Below, piece by piece: positions 54,416 through 63,437 of a DNA stretch of 64,000 nt (the stretch's first letter is position 1; every line of letters begins with the position of its first letter). This DNA is from Pelorhabdus rhamnosifermentans (GTDB taxonomy: Bacteria; Bacillota; Negativicutes; UMGS1260). Location of the stretch: contig NZ_JAHGVE010000019.1 of assembly GCF_018835585.1 (NCBI RefSeq), positions 27,810 to 91,809 of the forward strand. Reading direction: 5' to 3'. Below the pieces are notes generated by a model. That model worked only from the letters and a program-made list of their open reading frames with translations, did no database searches and was not told the origin of the DNA. The position numbers and the translations under genes were made by a program.

Positions 54416-55135
54416 ATGATGGGAATGAAAAATCTCAAAATTAAAATTTTTGCTGATGGAGCAAATCTTGAAGCCATGCTGGAAATTTATAGGAAAGATT
54501 ATATTAAGGGTTTTACAACGAATCCTTCTTTAATGAAAAAAGCAGGCGTCAATAATTATGAAGTTTTTGCTAAAAGGGTCTTAGAATATATACGGGATGT
54601 TCCTGTATCCTTTGAGGTTTTTGCTGACGAGTTTGATTTGATGGAACGAGAAGCAAAAAAAATTGGCAGTTGGGGGAAAAATGTATATATTAAAATTCCT
54701 ATTACCAACTCGCGCGGCGAATCGGCTATTCCTCTGATTAAAAAGTTATCGGCCCAAGGGTTTCAGTTAAATGTTACGGCCATTTTAACGGTGAAGCAGG
54801 TACAGGAAACCGTGGCGGCCTTTGCATTACATAGCCGCAATATTGTTTCTGTATTTGCAGGACGTATTGCTGATACAGGACGAGATCCCATTCCCTGTAT
54901 GAAACAGGCTGCTGTTCTTTGTCATGCTAAGGCGGGGGTGGAATTGCTGTGGGCTAGCAGCCGGGAATTGTTAAACATTTTTCAGGCTGAAGAGTGTGGC
55001 TGCGATATTATTACGGTTGTCAATGATATTTTAAAGAAGTTACCTAAAGTGGGATTAGATTTGGAAGAACTCTCGCTTAATACGGTACAAATGTTTCACG
55101 AAGATGCTAAAATGCTTAAATATTCTATTCTGTAA
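54416..55135 (+). CDS. Transaldolase-family protein (TalC/FSA-like)
   Basis: Class I aldolase fold of 239 residues. FADGANLEAMLEI and GFTTNPSLMKKAG at the N-terminus, Schiff-base Lys in NVYIKIPITNSRG, and FAGRIADTGRDP are characteristic. AGGGGGA lies about 7 nt before ATG 54416. It probably splits or rearranges the keto-sugar phosphate produced by the PTS. Terminator follows. Confidence 0.83.
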   Translation: MMGMKNLKIKIFADGANLEAMLEIYRKDYIKGFTTNPSLMKKAGVNNYEVFAKRVLEYIRDVPVSFEVFADEFDLMEREAKKIGSWGKNVYIKIPITNSRGESAIPLIKKLSAQGFQLNVTAILTVKQVQETVAAFALHSRNIVSVFAGRIADTGRDPIPCMKQAAVLCHAKAGVELLWASSRELLNIFQAEECGCDIITVVNDILKKLPKVGLDLEELSLNTVQMFHEDAKMLKYSIL

Positions 55136-55184
55136 TGAGAATGTTTGTTCGTTTTTGATAGGGTAGTAGGTATTAGTGTGTCTG

Positions 55185-55235
55185 ACAAAAAGATTAGGGG
55201 GCTGTGTTTTTTACACAGCCCCCTAATCTTTTTGT
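55185..55235. terminator. Strong bidirectional terminator
   Basis: Arms of about 22 nt (AAAAAGATTAGGGGGCTGTG and its complement) with a 7-nt T-rich loop, between the convergent transaldolase and sigma-54 activator genes. Confidence 0.9.
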
Positions 55236-55244
55236 TGCTACGAT

Positions 55245-57161
55245 TTATTCATAGATTTTCTTTACTTCAATTTTGTAAAATTTGAGTTTGCGATAGAGTG
55301 TACTTCGATCCATGTCTAACTGCTGAGCGGCATGTGTGATATTAGAATGGCACTCTATCAGTGCAGCCCTGATTCTCTGTTCTTCTGACAGGTCCGGGCT
55401 AGCGACGGCGACTGGCGGTTGTTCAGAGAGGTCTTCTTTGTCATCCCAGTATTTTTCGATTGTTTCAGCAGAAATCACCTTTTCTTGGGCGATGACAACG
55501 AGTCGTTCGATAAAAAACATGAGTTCTCTGACATTTCCTGGCCAAGAATATTGACTTAAGTATTTATAGGCCATTAAGGAAATTTCTCGCTCTTTATGAT
55601 GTTTTTGTGTGTAATGGCTTAAAAAATGATGAGCAAGAAAGTCAATATCACCTGTTCTATTACGCAAGGGCGATATTTTTATTGTTAATACTTTTAGTCT
55701 GTAGAATAAATCTTGACGAAATTGTTCTTGCTTTACTAATTTTATTAAATTTTTATTGGTAGCTGCAATGATTCGTACGTCAATGGGGATATATTTATCA
55801 TCGCCGAGACGCATGACTTGTTTTTCTTGTAGTACGCGGAGTAGACGGTTTTGACCATACTTGTCCATTTCTGAAATTTCATCAAGAAAAATTGTGCCTC
55901 TGTGAGCCATCTCAAATAGGCCGGGTTTGCCCTTTTTTCTCGCTCCTGTAAAGGCACCATCGACATAGCCAAATAATTCGCTTTCAAGCAAATTGGCTGG
56001 CAGTGCGGCGCAATTTACCGCTACAAAAGGGCCGCTTTTTCTAAGGCTGGCATTATGAATGCTTTGAGCAAATAGTTCCTTGCCTGTTCCGGATTCACCT
56101 GATATTAATACATTCGCATCTACTGCCGCGATTTCTTGAGCGGCGCGTTTTGTTTCAATAATTTGGTCCGAAATGCCGAGGATGTCTGAGAAATGATACT
56201 TTGCCATAAACTTTCTTGCTAATACTTCATTACGAATTTTTATTTCCATTTCTTGAATGCGTGTAATGTCTTGAAACGTAATTATAGCACCAATAATGGT
56301 TTCGTCCACAATAATGGGGGCAATATTTAGAGTGAGCCAGTGCCTGCCGTGCTGTATGACTTGACCAATCAATTCCTGTCCGTCTAATAAGCAATTATCG
56401 ATGTTCACACCAGGCAAGATAGAATTTATTTTTTGTCCAAGATTTTTGGGGGCGGAACAATTTAACAAGCGTTCGGCAGCAGGATTTAATATTCTGATTA
56501 TTTTTTGGCGATTGACACTAATAATGCCTTCTAAAGAATAGTCAATGAGGGCTTTGATTTCCTGGGTTTGCTGTTTTTCAATCTTCCGGGCTAAAGCAAT
56601 TTTTCTGGCTTCTATAAAAGCGCTCCGTATGGAGAAGTCGCCAGAGTGGATCAAAAGCGTTTTAAAGCCTTTGGCTTTAGCTAAAGTAGCTGTTTTGATG
56701 CCTCCTACTACGACATCCGTGTCTGAGGGGGTTATGGTGGCTAGCTTCATTGGAATATCTTCTGTTTTTTCAAGGGAATGAATGGTTAATTCGATTCCCA
56801 AAATGTTCGATAGTATTTCAATATCGTAAATCATGTTACTAAAAGCCTGCATAGTCACTTTTGGATGAGGCAGTTTAGTAATTTTTTTTGCTTCATAAAA
56901 GACTTGCGCCAAGTCTTGTCCGGTAATCGTGATTTCAACAACAGGGATATTTACGTGTGATTCAATAATTAATTGAGCCGTTCCCCCTCTGGAAACAATA
57001 ACATCAACATCGGTATTTTGCAGACTTCGGGCGAGGCGAATGGCTCGTTTGAGTCTGGCTAAATAAAAATCTACTTTATTTTCTAAACCGAGTTCATGGA
57101 CAATTTTTTTCCCTTTTAGAAATAAATCTTTATCAGGTGAGATAAAAGCAATTTTAGACAA
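55245..57161 (-). CDS. Sigma-54-dependent activator with PrpR-N sensor domain
   Basis: Enhancer-binding protein of 638 residues: PrpR N-terminal domain (about 5-185; [24 protein letters not shown]), PAS (about 200-310), AAA+ (about 325-560; Walker [15 protein letters not shown] present, Walker [12 protein letters not shown]) and a C-terminal Fis-type HTH ([16 protein letters not shown]). TTG start with GAGGTG 9 nt upstream. Divergent from three transcription units with -24/-12 promoters (57370, 58822, 61754). No prp methylcitrate genes are present; a sugar-acid effector is inferred. Confidence 0.88.
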   Translation of the reverse strand: MSKIAFISPDKDLFLKGKKIVHELGLENKVDFYLARLKRAIRLARSLQNTDVDVIVSRGGTAQLIIESHVNIPVVEITITGQDLAQVFYEAKKITKLPHPKVTMQAFSNMIYDIEILSNILGIELTIHSLEKTEDIPMKLATITPSDTDVVVGGIKTATLAKAKGFKTLLIHSGDFSIRSAFIEARKIALARKIEKQQTQEIKALIDYSLEGIISVNRQKIIRILNPAAERLLNCSAPKNLGQKINSILPGVNIDNCLLDGQELIGQVIQHGRHWLTLNIAPIIVDETIIGAIITFQDITRIQEMEIKIRNEVLARKFMAKYHFSDILGISDQIIETKRAAQEIAAVDANVLISGESGTGKELFAQSIHNASLRKSGPFVAVNCAALPANLLESELFGYVDGAFTGARKKGKPGLFEMAHRGTIFLDEISEMDKYGQNRLLRVLQEKQVMRLGDDKYIPIDVRIIAATNKNLIKLVKQEQFRQDLFYRLKVLTIKISPLRNRTGDIDFLAHHFLSHYTQKHHKEREISLMAYKYLSQYSWPGNVRELMFFIERLVVIAQEKVISAETIEKYWDDKEDLSEQPPVAVASPDLSEEQRIRAALIECHSNITHAAQQLDMDRSTLYRKLKFYKIEVKKIYE

Positions 57162-57369
57162 ATTTGTTCACCTCGAACTTATTTTACTGACGAGATTGAT
57201 TTACTTGTTTTTCATTATAGCAAAAATATGTAGATATATGTAGAAATTGCACTTTTCAACATTTCATATAAACCTCATTTGTAACAAAAAATCCAACAAA
57301 TGTAGTATTTGTGATAAAAGATTTAAGAGAGTAATAACAAAAAAAGTAGCAAATTCAGTATTTTCTTAA

Positions 57370-57386
57370 TTGGCACGTAAATTGCA
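57370..57386 (+). promoter_or_regulatory. Sigma-54 promoter of the first MFS gene
   Basis: TTGGCAC-gtaaa-TTGCA with exact spacing, 59 nt before the ATG. ACAAAT-N5-ATTTGT at 57296-57312 is a possible upstream activator site. Confidence 0.92.
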
Positions 57387-57444
57387 TTTAATAATAGGCG
57401 GAATAGTAAAAATAATTTTTAGGAAAGAAAAGCGAGGGGAAAAA

Positions 57445-58692
57445 ATGTTTAAAAAATATCGACGAGTCATTCTTGTAATGTTATTTTTTGCTGCTTTTAT
57501 CAATTATATTGATCGGGCTGCTTTATCTATTGCAGCACCCTATATCTCGAATGAGTTTCATTTAACTCCAGCCGATATGGGGTTCATCTTCAGTAGCTTC
57601 TTTGTTGGCTATGCTTTATTTAACTTTGTTGGTGGTTATCTGGCAGATATCTTTGGTCCTCGTAAGACATTTGGTATTGCCATGTCTTTTTGGTCTTTTT
57701 TTGGTGGTCTTACTGCTTTTTCGTTTAATTTTTCTTCGTTATATATTGTTCGTGTTTTATTTGGTTTAGGTGAAGGACCCATTGGGTCGGCAAATAATAA
57801 AACAATTAACAATTGGTTTCCTGCTTCAGAACGTGCGCGTGCTGTTGGAATTTCTACGGGTGGCATGTCATTAGGTGCTGCTTTGACAGGCCCTATTGTC
57901 GGTTTTATGGCTCTCCATTGGGGATGGAAGACTCCTTTTGTTGTCATTATGCTATTAGGGTTTGTTTGGACATTTTTTTGGCTAAAGTATGTATCTGATC
58001 GTCCACGTGATAATTCACATGTGTCTACTGCGGAACTACAGGAAATTGAGCAGGGCCAAGTGATAACATCGGAAGTTTCAACAAAAGCCTCATTAGGTTA
58101 TTTCCTAAAACAGCCGACCATTTTAGCTACGGCGGCAGCTTTTTTCGCCAGCAATTATATTCTTTATTTTTTCCTGACTTGGTTTCCTAGTTATTTAGTT
58201 ATGGCTCATGGACTGAGTATTAAAGATATGGCGCTTGTTTCTGCTATTCCTTGGCTTATTGGATTTATTGGGCAAGTGGGCGGTGGTTTTATATCGGATT
58301 TAGTTTACAAAAAGACAGGCAATCTCATGTTTTCCAGAAAAGTTGTTATTGTCGTATGCTTGCTTGGTTCAGCGCTCGGTGTAAGTCTGGGCGGTTTGGC
58401 TACTTCCACTGTCAGCGCCGTCCTGCTCATGTCGCTTACAATATTCTGTCAATACCTCACTACCTCGAACTATTGGGCTATTATTCAGGATACGGTACGT
58501 GGTGAAAATGTTGGCGGTGTGGGTGGCTTTGTTCATTTTCTGTCAAATTTGGCGGGCATTGTGGGTCCGGCGCTTACAGGTATACTTGTTCAATCAAGTG
58601 GCAGTTTTACCAGTGCCTTTTTGCTTGCAGGCGCATTAGCTGTTGTTGCAGCTCTGGCTGTGGCTTTTGCAGTCAAGCCGATTACTGATTAG
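57445..58692 (+). CDS. MFS transporter, hexuronate/aldarate (anion:cation symporter) type
   Basis: Major facilitator of 415 residues, 12 helices, similar to GudP/ExuT: FINYIDRAALSIAAPYISNEF in helix 1 and GGYLADIFGPRKTFGIAMSFWS around loop 2-3. ATG 57445 with GAGGGGA 4-5 nt upstream; an in-frame ATG at 57370 lies inside the sigma-54 promoter and is rejected. Own transcript, followed 30 bp later by the activator-site repeat of the next promoter. Confidence 0.87.
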   Translation: MFKKYRRVILVMLFFAAFINYIDRAALSIAAPYISNEFHLTPADMGFIFSSFFVGYALFNFVGGYLADIFGPRKTFGIAMSFWSFFGGLTAFSFNFSSLYIVRVLFGLGEGPIGSANNKTINNWFPASERARAVGISTGGMSLGAALTGPIVGFMALHWGWKTPFVVIMLLGFVWTFFWLKYVSDRPRDNSHVSTAELQEIEQGQVITSEVSTKASLGYFLKQPTILATAAAFFASNYILYFFLTWFPSYLVMAHGLSIKDMALVSAIPWLIGFIGQVGGGFISDLVYKKTGNLMFSRKVVIVVCLLGSALGVSLGGLATSTVSAVLLMSLTIFCQYLTTSNYWAIIQDTVRGENVGGVGGFVHFLSNLAGIVGPALTGILVQSSGSFTSAFLLAGALAVVAALAVAFAVKPITD

Positions 58693-58722
58693 ATTTTATA
58701 TATCTGGTAAACTTGATCAAAG

Positions 58723-58758
58723 TGCAACAGTTAGCTGAATTACACTATAATTGTTGCA
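58723..58758 (+). promoter_or_regulatory. Candidate upstream activator site (TGCAACA-N22-TGTTGCA)
   Basis: Inverted 7-mers exactly 22 nt apart, 64 bp before the -24 element at 58822. The same pair with the same gap recurs at 61657. Could also fold as RNA, but the loop is long and there is no strong T run. Confidence 0.65.
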
Positions 58759-58821
58759 CTTTGTTGTTGTAATGTTTGTTTGTGGGTGTGTTAAACGTCT
58801 CGTATATTCAAGGTTTTACAA

Positions 58822-58838
58822 TTGGCATAATTTTTGCA
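58822..58838 (+). promoter_or_regulatory. Sigma-54 promoter of the second MFS / LarA-like operon
   Basis: TTGGCAT-aattt-TTGCA, exact spacing, 90 nt before the ATG. The block CGTATATTCAAGG upstream is shared with the promoter at 61754. Confidence 0.9.
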
Positions 58839-58927
58839 ATAGTTTTGTATCGATAGTTGCGGATTTGCAACCTCTAATTTCATGAAGTTTTGTCAGACGA
58901 AAGTAAAAAAATGGAGGAAATAATTTT

Positions 58928-60253
58928 ATGGAGATAAATCAACAAAATTCACGAAAAACCAATGTACGTTATTTTATATTAGCCATGATATTTATTGTGA
59001 CTACTTTTAATTATGTTGACCGTGCCACATTATCTATAGCTGCGCCAATTATGAAAAATGAACTAGGTTTTGATGCGATAACGATGGGGCTAGCTTTTTC
59101 TGCTTTTGGCTGGGCATATACGGGTATGCAAATTCCAGGCGGTTGGATTTTAGATCGATATGGTGCGCGTGTCGTGTATGGGGTAGGGCTTTTGTTTTGG
59201 TCTATTTTTACCTTCTTTCAAGGATTTATCGGATATTTTTCATCTGCATTTATCATTTTATTTGCTTTGAGATTTTTAATGGGAGTAGCAGAATCGCCAG
59301 CCTTTCCAGCCAATAGCAGACTTACAGTCATGTGGTTTCCAACTCGTGAACGTGGTATGGCAACGGCTGTTTTTCAAACGGCACAATATTTTGCATTGGC
59401 AGTTTTTACACCCCTCATGACTTGGGTGATCCATACTTGGAGCTGGCATTATATTTTCTTTGGTGCTGGTGCAGTCGGCGTTATTTTAGCTTTGATCTGG
59501 CTGAAATTTATTCAAGATCCCAAGCATCATAAGGGAGTCAATCAGGCTGAACTTGATTATATTCAGGCTGGAGGCGGGTTGTCTAATATCGGTGATACGA
59601 AAACTAAAGTAAAATGGTGTCATATACGGACACTTATTACGAATCGCATGATACTTGGTGTATATATTGGACAATTTTGTCTGACTACAATTACTTGGTT
59701 TTTCTTGACCTGGTTTCCAACTTATCTTGTTGTAGCAAAAGGTATGACAATTTTGAAGGCGGGATTTGTTGCCTCGGTTCCTGCAATTGCTGGTTGTGCT
59801 GGAGGTATGCTAGGAGGAGTTTGGTCAGATTGGCTGATACGTCGGGGGAATAGTCTAACTGTTGCTCGTAAAACGCCAATTATTACGGGATTGTTATTTA
59901 CGAGCAGCATTGTTATGGCAAATTATGTTTCTTCTGAAATATTTGTCATTGCGGTTATGTCGTTAGCATTTTTTTCAAAAGGGATAGGCAATTTAGGCTG
60001 GTGTGTTATTGGTGATACGTCGCCTAAAGAGATTATGGGAATAAGCGGTGGAATTTTTAATTTATGCGGGAATGTGGCGAGTATTATAACGCCACTTGCT
60101 ATTGGTTATATTCTGGCGCGAACGGGATCGTTTGATGGGGCATTACTTTATGTAGGTATCATCGGATTTTTAGGAGCTATGTCTTATTTATTTATTGTCG
60201 GTGACATTAAAAGGGTGGAATTGACGGTCGAAACAGATAAATTGGATAGTTGA
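58928..60253 (+). CDS. Second MFS transporter, hexuronate/aldarate type
   Basis: 441 residues, 12 helices; FNYVDRATLSIAAPIMKNELG in helix 1 parallels the first MFS gene and GudP/GarP/ExuT proteins, and GGWILDRYGARVVYG is the loop 2-3 motif. ATG with GGAGGAAAT upstream. 53 bp before the LarA-like gene without a terminator, so co-transcribed. Probably imports the acid processed by the enzymes downstream. Confidence 0.87.
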   Translation: MEINQQNSRKTNVRYFILAMIFIVTTFNYVDRATLSIAAPIMKNELGFDAITMGLAFSAFGWAYTGMQIPGGWILDRYGARVVYGVGLLFWSIFTFFQGFIGYFSSAFIILFALRFLMGVAESPAFPANSRLTVMWFPTRERGMATAVFQTAQYFALAVFTPLMTWVIHTWSWHYIFFGAGAVGVILALIWLKFIQDPKHHKGVNQAELDYIQAGGGLSNIGDTKTKVKWCHIRTLITNRMILGVYIGQFCLTTITWFFLTWFPTYLVVAKGMTILKAGFVASVPAIAGCAGGMLGGVWSDWLIRRGNSLTVARKTPIITGLLFTSSIVMANYVSSEIFVIAVMSLAFFSKGIGNLGWCVIGDTSPKEIMGISGGIFNLCGNVASIITPLAIGYILARTGSFDGALLYVGIIGFLGAMSYLFIVGDIKRVELTVETDKLDS

Positions 60254-60306
60254 ATAAACTGCTTGATAAGGTGTTACACAATAAATAGGTTAAGAGGGAT
60301 AGAAAA

Positions 60307-61620
60307 ATGGAAATAAAAAAAGGTGGAGTTGTATCAAAATTATTAGAAGATGTATATATTCCTAAGATGTTTCGGGCAAAACAGACATTTCTGCGACCGG
60401 TTATTACACCGCAAGAAATACCTGAAGTTGTTTTTAGAGAGTTATCTAAAGAAAAAATTTCTAATCAAATTAAGAGCGGCATGCATATCGCAATTACTGC
60501 AGGAAGCAGGGGCGTTGCAAATGTAGATATTATTACCAGGTCAATTGTAGATTTTGTCAAATCAAAGAATGCAAAGCCTTTTATTGTTCCAGCTATGGGC
60601 AGTCATGGTGGAGCAACGGCAGAAGGACAGACTGAAGTTTTAGCTGGATATAATATTACGGAAGAAACCATGGGATGCCCAATTAGGTCTTGCATGGATA
60701 CCGTCATGTTAGGATATTCGGAATGCGGGAAGCCTGTTTATTTAGATAAACTAGCTTATGAATCAGATGGGATTATTGTATCTTGTCGTATAAAACCGCA
60801 TAACGCATTTAGAGGTAAATATGAGAGCGGATCTTGTAAAATGATGGTCGTTGGATTGGGCAAACAAAGAGGCGCGGAAAGTGTGCACAGCGATGGTATG
60901 GGAAAAATTGCGGAGAATTTACCTGCGAATGCAAAAGTAATTCTTGAAAAAGCGCCTATTATATTATCCATTCCATGTCTGGAAAATGCCTATGATGAAA
61001 CCTGTCGAATTGAAGCTATTCATAAAGATGACATTATGACTCGGGAACCGGAATTATTGAAACAAGCGTTCAAAAATATGCCCCAATTAATTGTTAGAGA
61101 AGGGGACGTACTCGTTGTAGATGAAATCGGCAAAAACTATAGTGGAAGTGGCGTAGACCCTAACATTACAGGTACATTTTCTACAGATTATGCCAAGGGT
61201 GGTGTAAGGGTTCAAAGAACATGTATGTTAGATGTTTCAGACTGTTCACATGGAAATGGTTTAGGGACTGGTTTATGTAATGCCATTACCAAACGATTAT
61301 TTGATAAGTTGGATCCAGAGCAAATGTATCCCAATTGTATAACTAGTACGGTATTAAAGACAGCAGGAATACCAATTGTTGTAGCAACAGATAAAGAAGC
61401 AATTCAAATTTGTATACGAACATTAAATAATGTAGACAAAGAAAGGGCCAAAATTATTCGCATTTCTAACAGTCTCCACATTGGACAGATTATGTTATCT
61501 GAAGCTTATTATGAAGCGGTTATTCAAGGAAAGTACGAAGGCCTAGAAGCACAGGACGAACCACAATACATGGAATTTGATGTGGAAGGCAACTTGGTGA
61601 CCCCGCTAATTAGAAAGTAG
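60307..61620 (+). CDS. LarA-family (nickel-pincer) 2-hydroxyacid racemase/epimerase-like protein
   Basis: 437-residue DUF2088/LarA homologue. GSHGGATAEGQ (H100), IKPHNAFRGKYESGSCK (H165 and K178) correspond to the catalytic His and cofactor-linked Lys region of lactate racemase. LarA homologues use the NPN nickel cofactor to epimerise 2-hydroxyacids. Lying between an aldarate-type MFS gene and galactarate dehydratase, it may epimerise a sugar diacid rather than lactate (inference). No larB, larC or larE genes are in the window. AGAGGGA precedes the ATG. Confidence 0.75.
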   Translation: MEIKKGGVVSKLLEDVYIPKMFRAKQTFLRPVITPQEIPEVVFRELSKEKISNQIKSGMHIAITAGSRGVANVDIITRSIVDFVKSKNAKPFIVPAMGSHGGATAEGQTEVLAGYNITEETMGCPIRSCMDTVMLGYSECGKPVYLDKLAYESDGIIVSCRIKPHNAFRGKYESGSCKMMVVGLGKQRGAESVHSDGMGKIAENLPANAKVILEKAPIILSIPCLENAYDETCRIEAIHKDDIMTREPELLKQAFKNMPQLIVREGDVLVVDEIGKNYSGSGVDPNITGTFSTDYAKGGVRVQRTCMLDVSDCSHGNGLGTGLCNAITKRLFDKLDPEQMYPNCITSTVLKTAGIPIVVATDKEAIQICIRTLNNVDKERAKIIRISNSLHIGQIMLSEAYYEAVIQGKYEGLEAQDEPQYMEFDVEGNLVTPLIRK

Positions 61621-61656
61621 GGGATGTTATCGCTCTATCTAAAGCAATGGAGATAA

Positions 61657-61692
61657 TGCAACAGTTGCTGAAAAAATACTACAAATGTTGCA
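61657..61692 (+). promoter_or_regulatory. Candidate upstream activator site (second copy)
   Basis: TGCAACA-N22-TGTTGCA, same arms and gap as 58723-58758, 62 bp before the -24 element at 61754. Confidence 0.65.
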
Positions 61693-61753
61693 TGCTGCTG
61701 TTGTAGCACTGATTCTGCTTACTCTAAACCTCCCGTATATTCAAGGCTTAACG

Positions 61754-61770
61754 TTGGCATGAATTTTGCA
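61754..61770 (+). promoter_or_regulatory. Sigma-54 promoter of the galactarate dehydratase operon
   Basis: TTGGCAT-gaatt-TTGCA, exact spacing, 81 nt before the ATG; preceded by CGTATATTCAAGG as at 58800. Confidence 0.9.
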
Positions 61771-61850
61771 TTATTATATATTAATTGTGAAATCTGATTA
61801 ATAAATCGATATGAAATTTCAGATCCAGGAAAGACGGAAAGGATGAAAAA

Positions 61851-63386
61851 ATGGATACCATGGTCAGTCAAAAAGAAGAGCCTCTTTATATTAAAATACA
61901 TTCAGCAGATAATGTTGCTATTGTTGTGAATGAGGGTGGACTGCCTCAAGGGACAGTATTTTCTTCTGGTCTTGAACTTAAGGAACATGTTCCCCAGGGA
62001 CATAAGGTGGCGTTAACAGATTTAAAACAAGAGGAAGCCATTGTTCGTTACGGTGAAGTTATTGGGTATGCTGTTTGCCCCATTCAAAAGGGAAGTTGGA
62101 TTGACGAGTCTCTAGTTAAGTTACCGATACCGCCCAATTTGGATGAATTAACGATTGCGAACAAAGTACCTGAAGTGCAAGCGCCACTTGAAGGTTATAC
62201 TTTTGAAGGTTATCGTAATGAAAACGGTACCGCCGGAACTAAAAATATTCTTGGTATTATGACGAGCGTTCAATGTGTAGTGGGTGTACTTGATTACGCG
62301 GTAAAACGTATTGAAGAAGAAATTTTACCCAAATATCCAAATGTTGATGATGTGGTCGCATTGAAACATAATTATGGCTGCGGCGTGGCCATCAATGCGC
62401 CTGAGGCAGTCGTTCCCATTCGTACCATCCAGAATCTTGCCACTCATCCGAATTTCGGTGGCGAATTGCTTATTGTAGGTTTGGGTTGTGAGAAATTGCA
62501 GCCTGATAGAGTACTGCCTGGTGGCGATAAAAACAATATCATTGTACTTCAGGAGCAGCATGGATTTGAGCAAATGGTGAAAGCCATTATGGAAGCTGCA
62601 GAGGAACGTTTAATTCGGTTAAATCATCGTCAACGTGTGACTTGTCCGGCTTCTGATTTGGTTATTGGGTTGCAATGTGGCGGAAGTGACGCTTTTTCCG
62701 GTGTTACAGCCAATCCGGCTGTCGGTTATGCTGCGGATTTATTGGTCCGTGCCGGAGCTACTGTGATGTTTTCCGAAGTAACTGAAGTGCGTGATGCCAT
62801 TCATCTATTGACGCCACGGGCAGTGAATGAAACAGTGGGGGGGGCTCTGATTCATGAAATGAAATGGTATGATCATTATTTGGATTTGGGTGATGCTGAT
62901 CGTAGTGCCAATCCGGCACCTGGTAATAAAAAGGGTGGCTTAGCCAATGTAGTGGAAAAGTCACTCGGTTCGATTGCTAAATCAGGTTCCAGTGCGATTG
63001 TCGGAGTATTATCACCTGGTGAGAAGGTTATGAAAAAAGGTCTGATTTATGCAGCAACGCCAGCAAGTGATTTTGTTTGTGGAACGTCACAACTGGCATC
63101 AGGTATCCATTTACAAGTGTTTACAACAGGTCGTGGGACGCCATATGGACTTGCCATGGTGCCTGTGATGAAAGTGTCAACACGCAATTTTTTGAAGGAA
63201 CAATGGCCGGACTTGATTGATGTCAATGCCGGAAGAATTGCGACAGGAGAGGCTACGATTGAAGAAGTTGGCTGGGAAATTTTCCGTATGATCTTAGATG
63301 TAGCGAGCGGTCAAAAAGAAACCTGGGCTGAGCATTGGAAATTGCATAATGATTTATGCCTGTTTAATCCGGCACCTGTAACCTGA
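61851..63386 (+). CDS. garD: Galactarate dehydratase-like (UxaA/GarD family)
   Basis: 511-residue dehydratase: N-terminal SAF domain (about 10-95) and a C-terminal UxaA/GarD catalytic part with [52 protein letters not shown] and [20 protein letters not shown]. Converts galactarate (or a related aldarate or aldonate) to a 2-keto-3-deoxy diacid. Length fits GarD. ATG with GGAAAGGA about 8 nt upstream. The next gene could process its product. Altronate dehydratase is the alternative. Confidence 0.82.
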   Translation: MDTMVSQKEEPLYIKIHSADNVAIVVNEGGLPQGTVFSSGLELKEHVPQGHKVALTDLKQEEAIVRYGEVIGYAVCPIQKGSWIDESLVKLPIPPNLDELTIANKVPEVQAPLEGYTFEGYRNENGTAGTKNILGIMTSVQCVVGVLDYAVKRIEEEILPKYPNVDDVVALKHNYGCGVAINAPEAVVPIRTIQNLATHPNFGGELLIVGLGCEKLQPDRVLPGGDKNNIIVLQEQHGFEQMVKAIMEAAEERLIRLNHRQRVTCPASDLVIGLQCGGSDAFSGVTANPAVGYAADLLVRAGATVMFSEVTEVRDAIHLLTPRAVNETVGGALIHEMKWYDHYLDLGDADRSANPAPGNKKGGLANVVEKSLGSIAKSGSSAIVGVLSPGEKVMKKGLIYAATPASDFVCGTSQLASGIHLQVFTTGRGTPYGLAMVPVMKVSTRNFLKEQWPDLIDVNAGRIATGEATIEEVGWEIFRMILDVASGQKETWAEHWKLHNDLCLFNPAPVT

Positions 63387-63437
63387 TGAGTCATGAAGTT
63401 TGGGATGAATATTAAATGATAATAGGGAGGAATTTAA

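Noticed and set aside
52985..55135. Ascorbate utilisation operon (ula)
   Set aside because: Only IIB and IIC resemble Ula; the UlaD, UlaE, UlaF and UlaG enzymes are missing and a transaldolase is present instead.
55245..57161. prpR for methylcitrate catabolism
   Set aside because: The PrpR-N domain fits, but no prpB, prpC or prpD genes are near; the neighbours are sugar-acid genes.
58719..58762. Hairpin as a terminator for the first MFS gene
   Set aside because: Long 22-nt loop and no solid T run, and the same inverted repeat with the same gap recurs before another sigma-54 promoter, so an activator site is the better reading.
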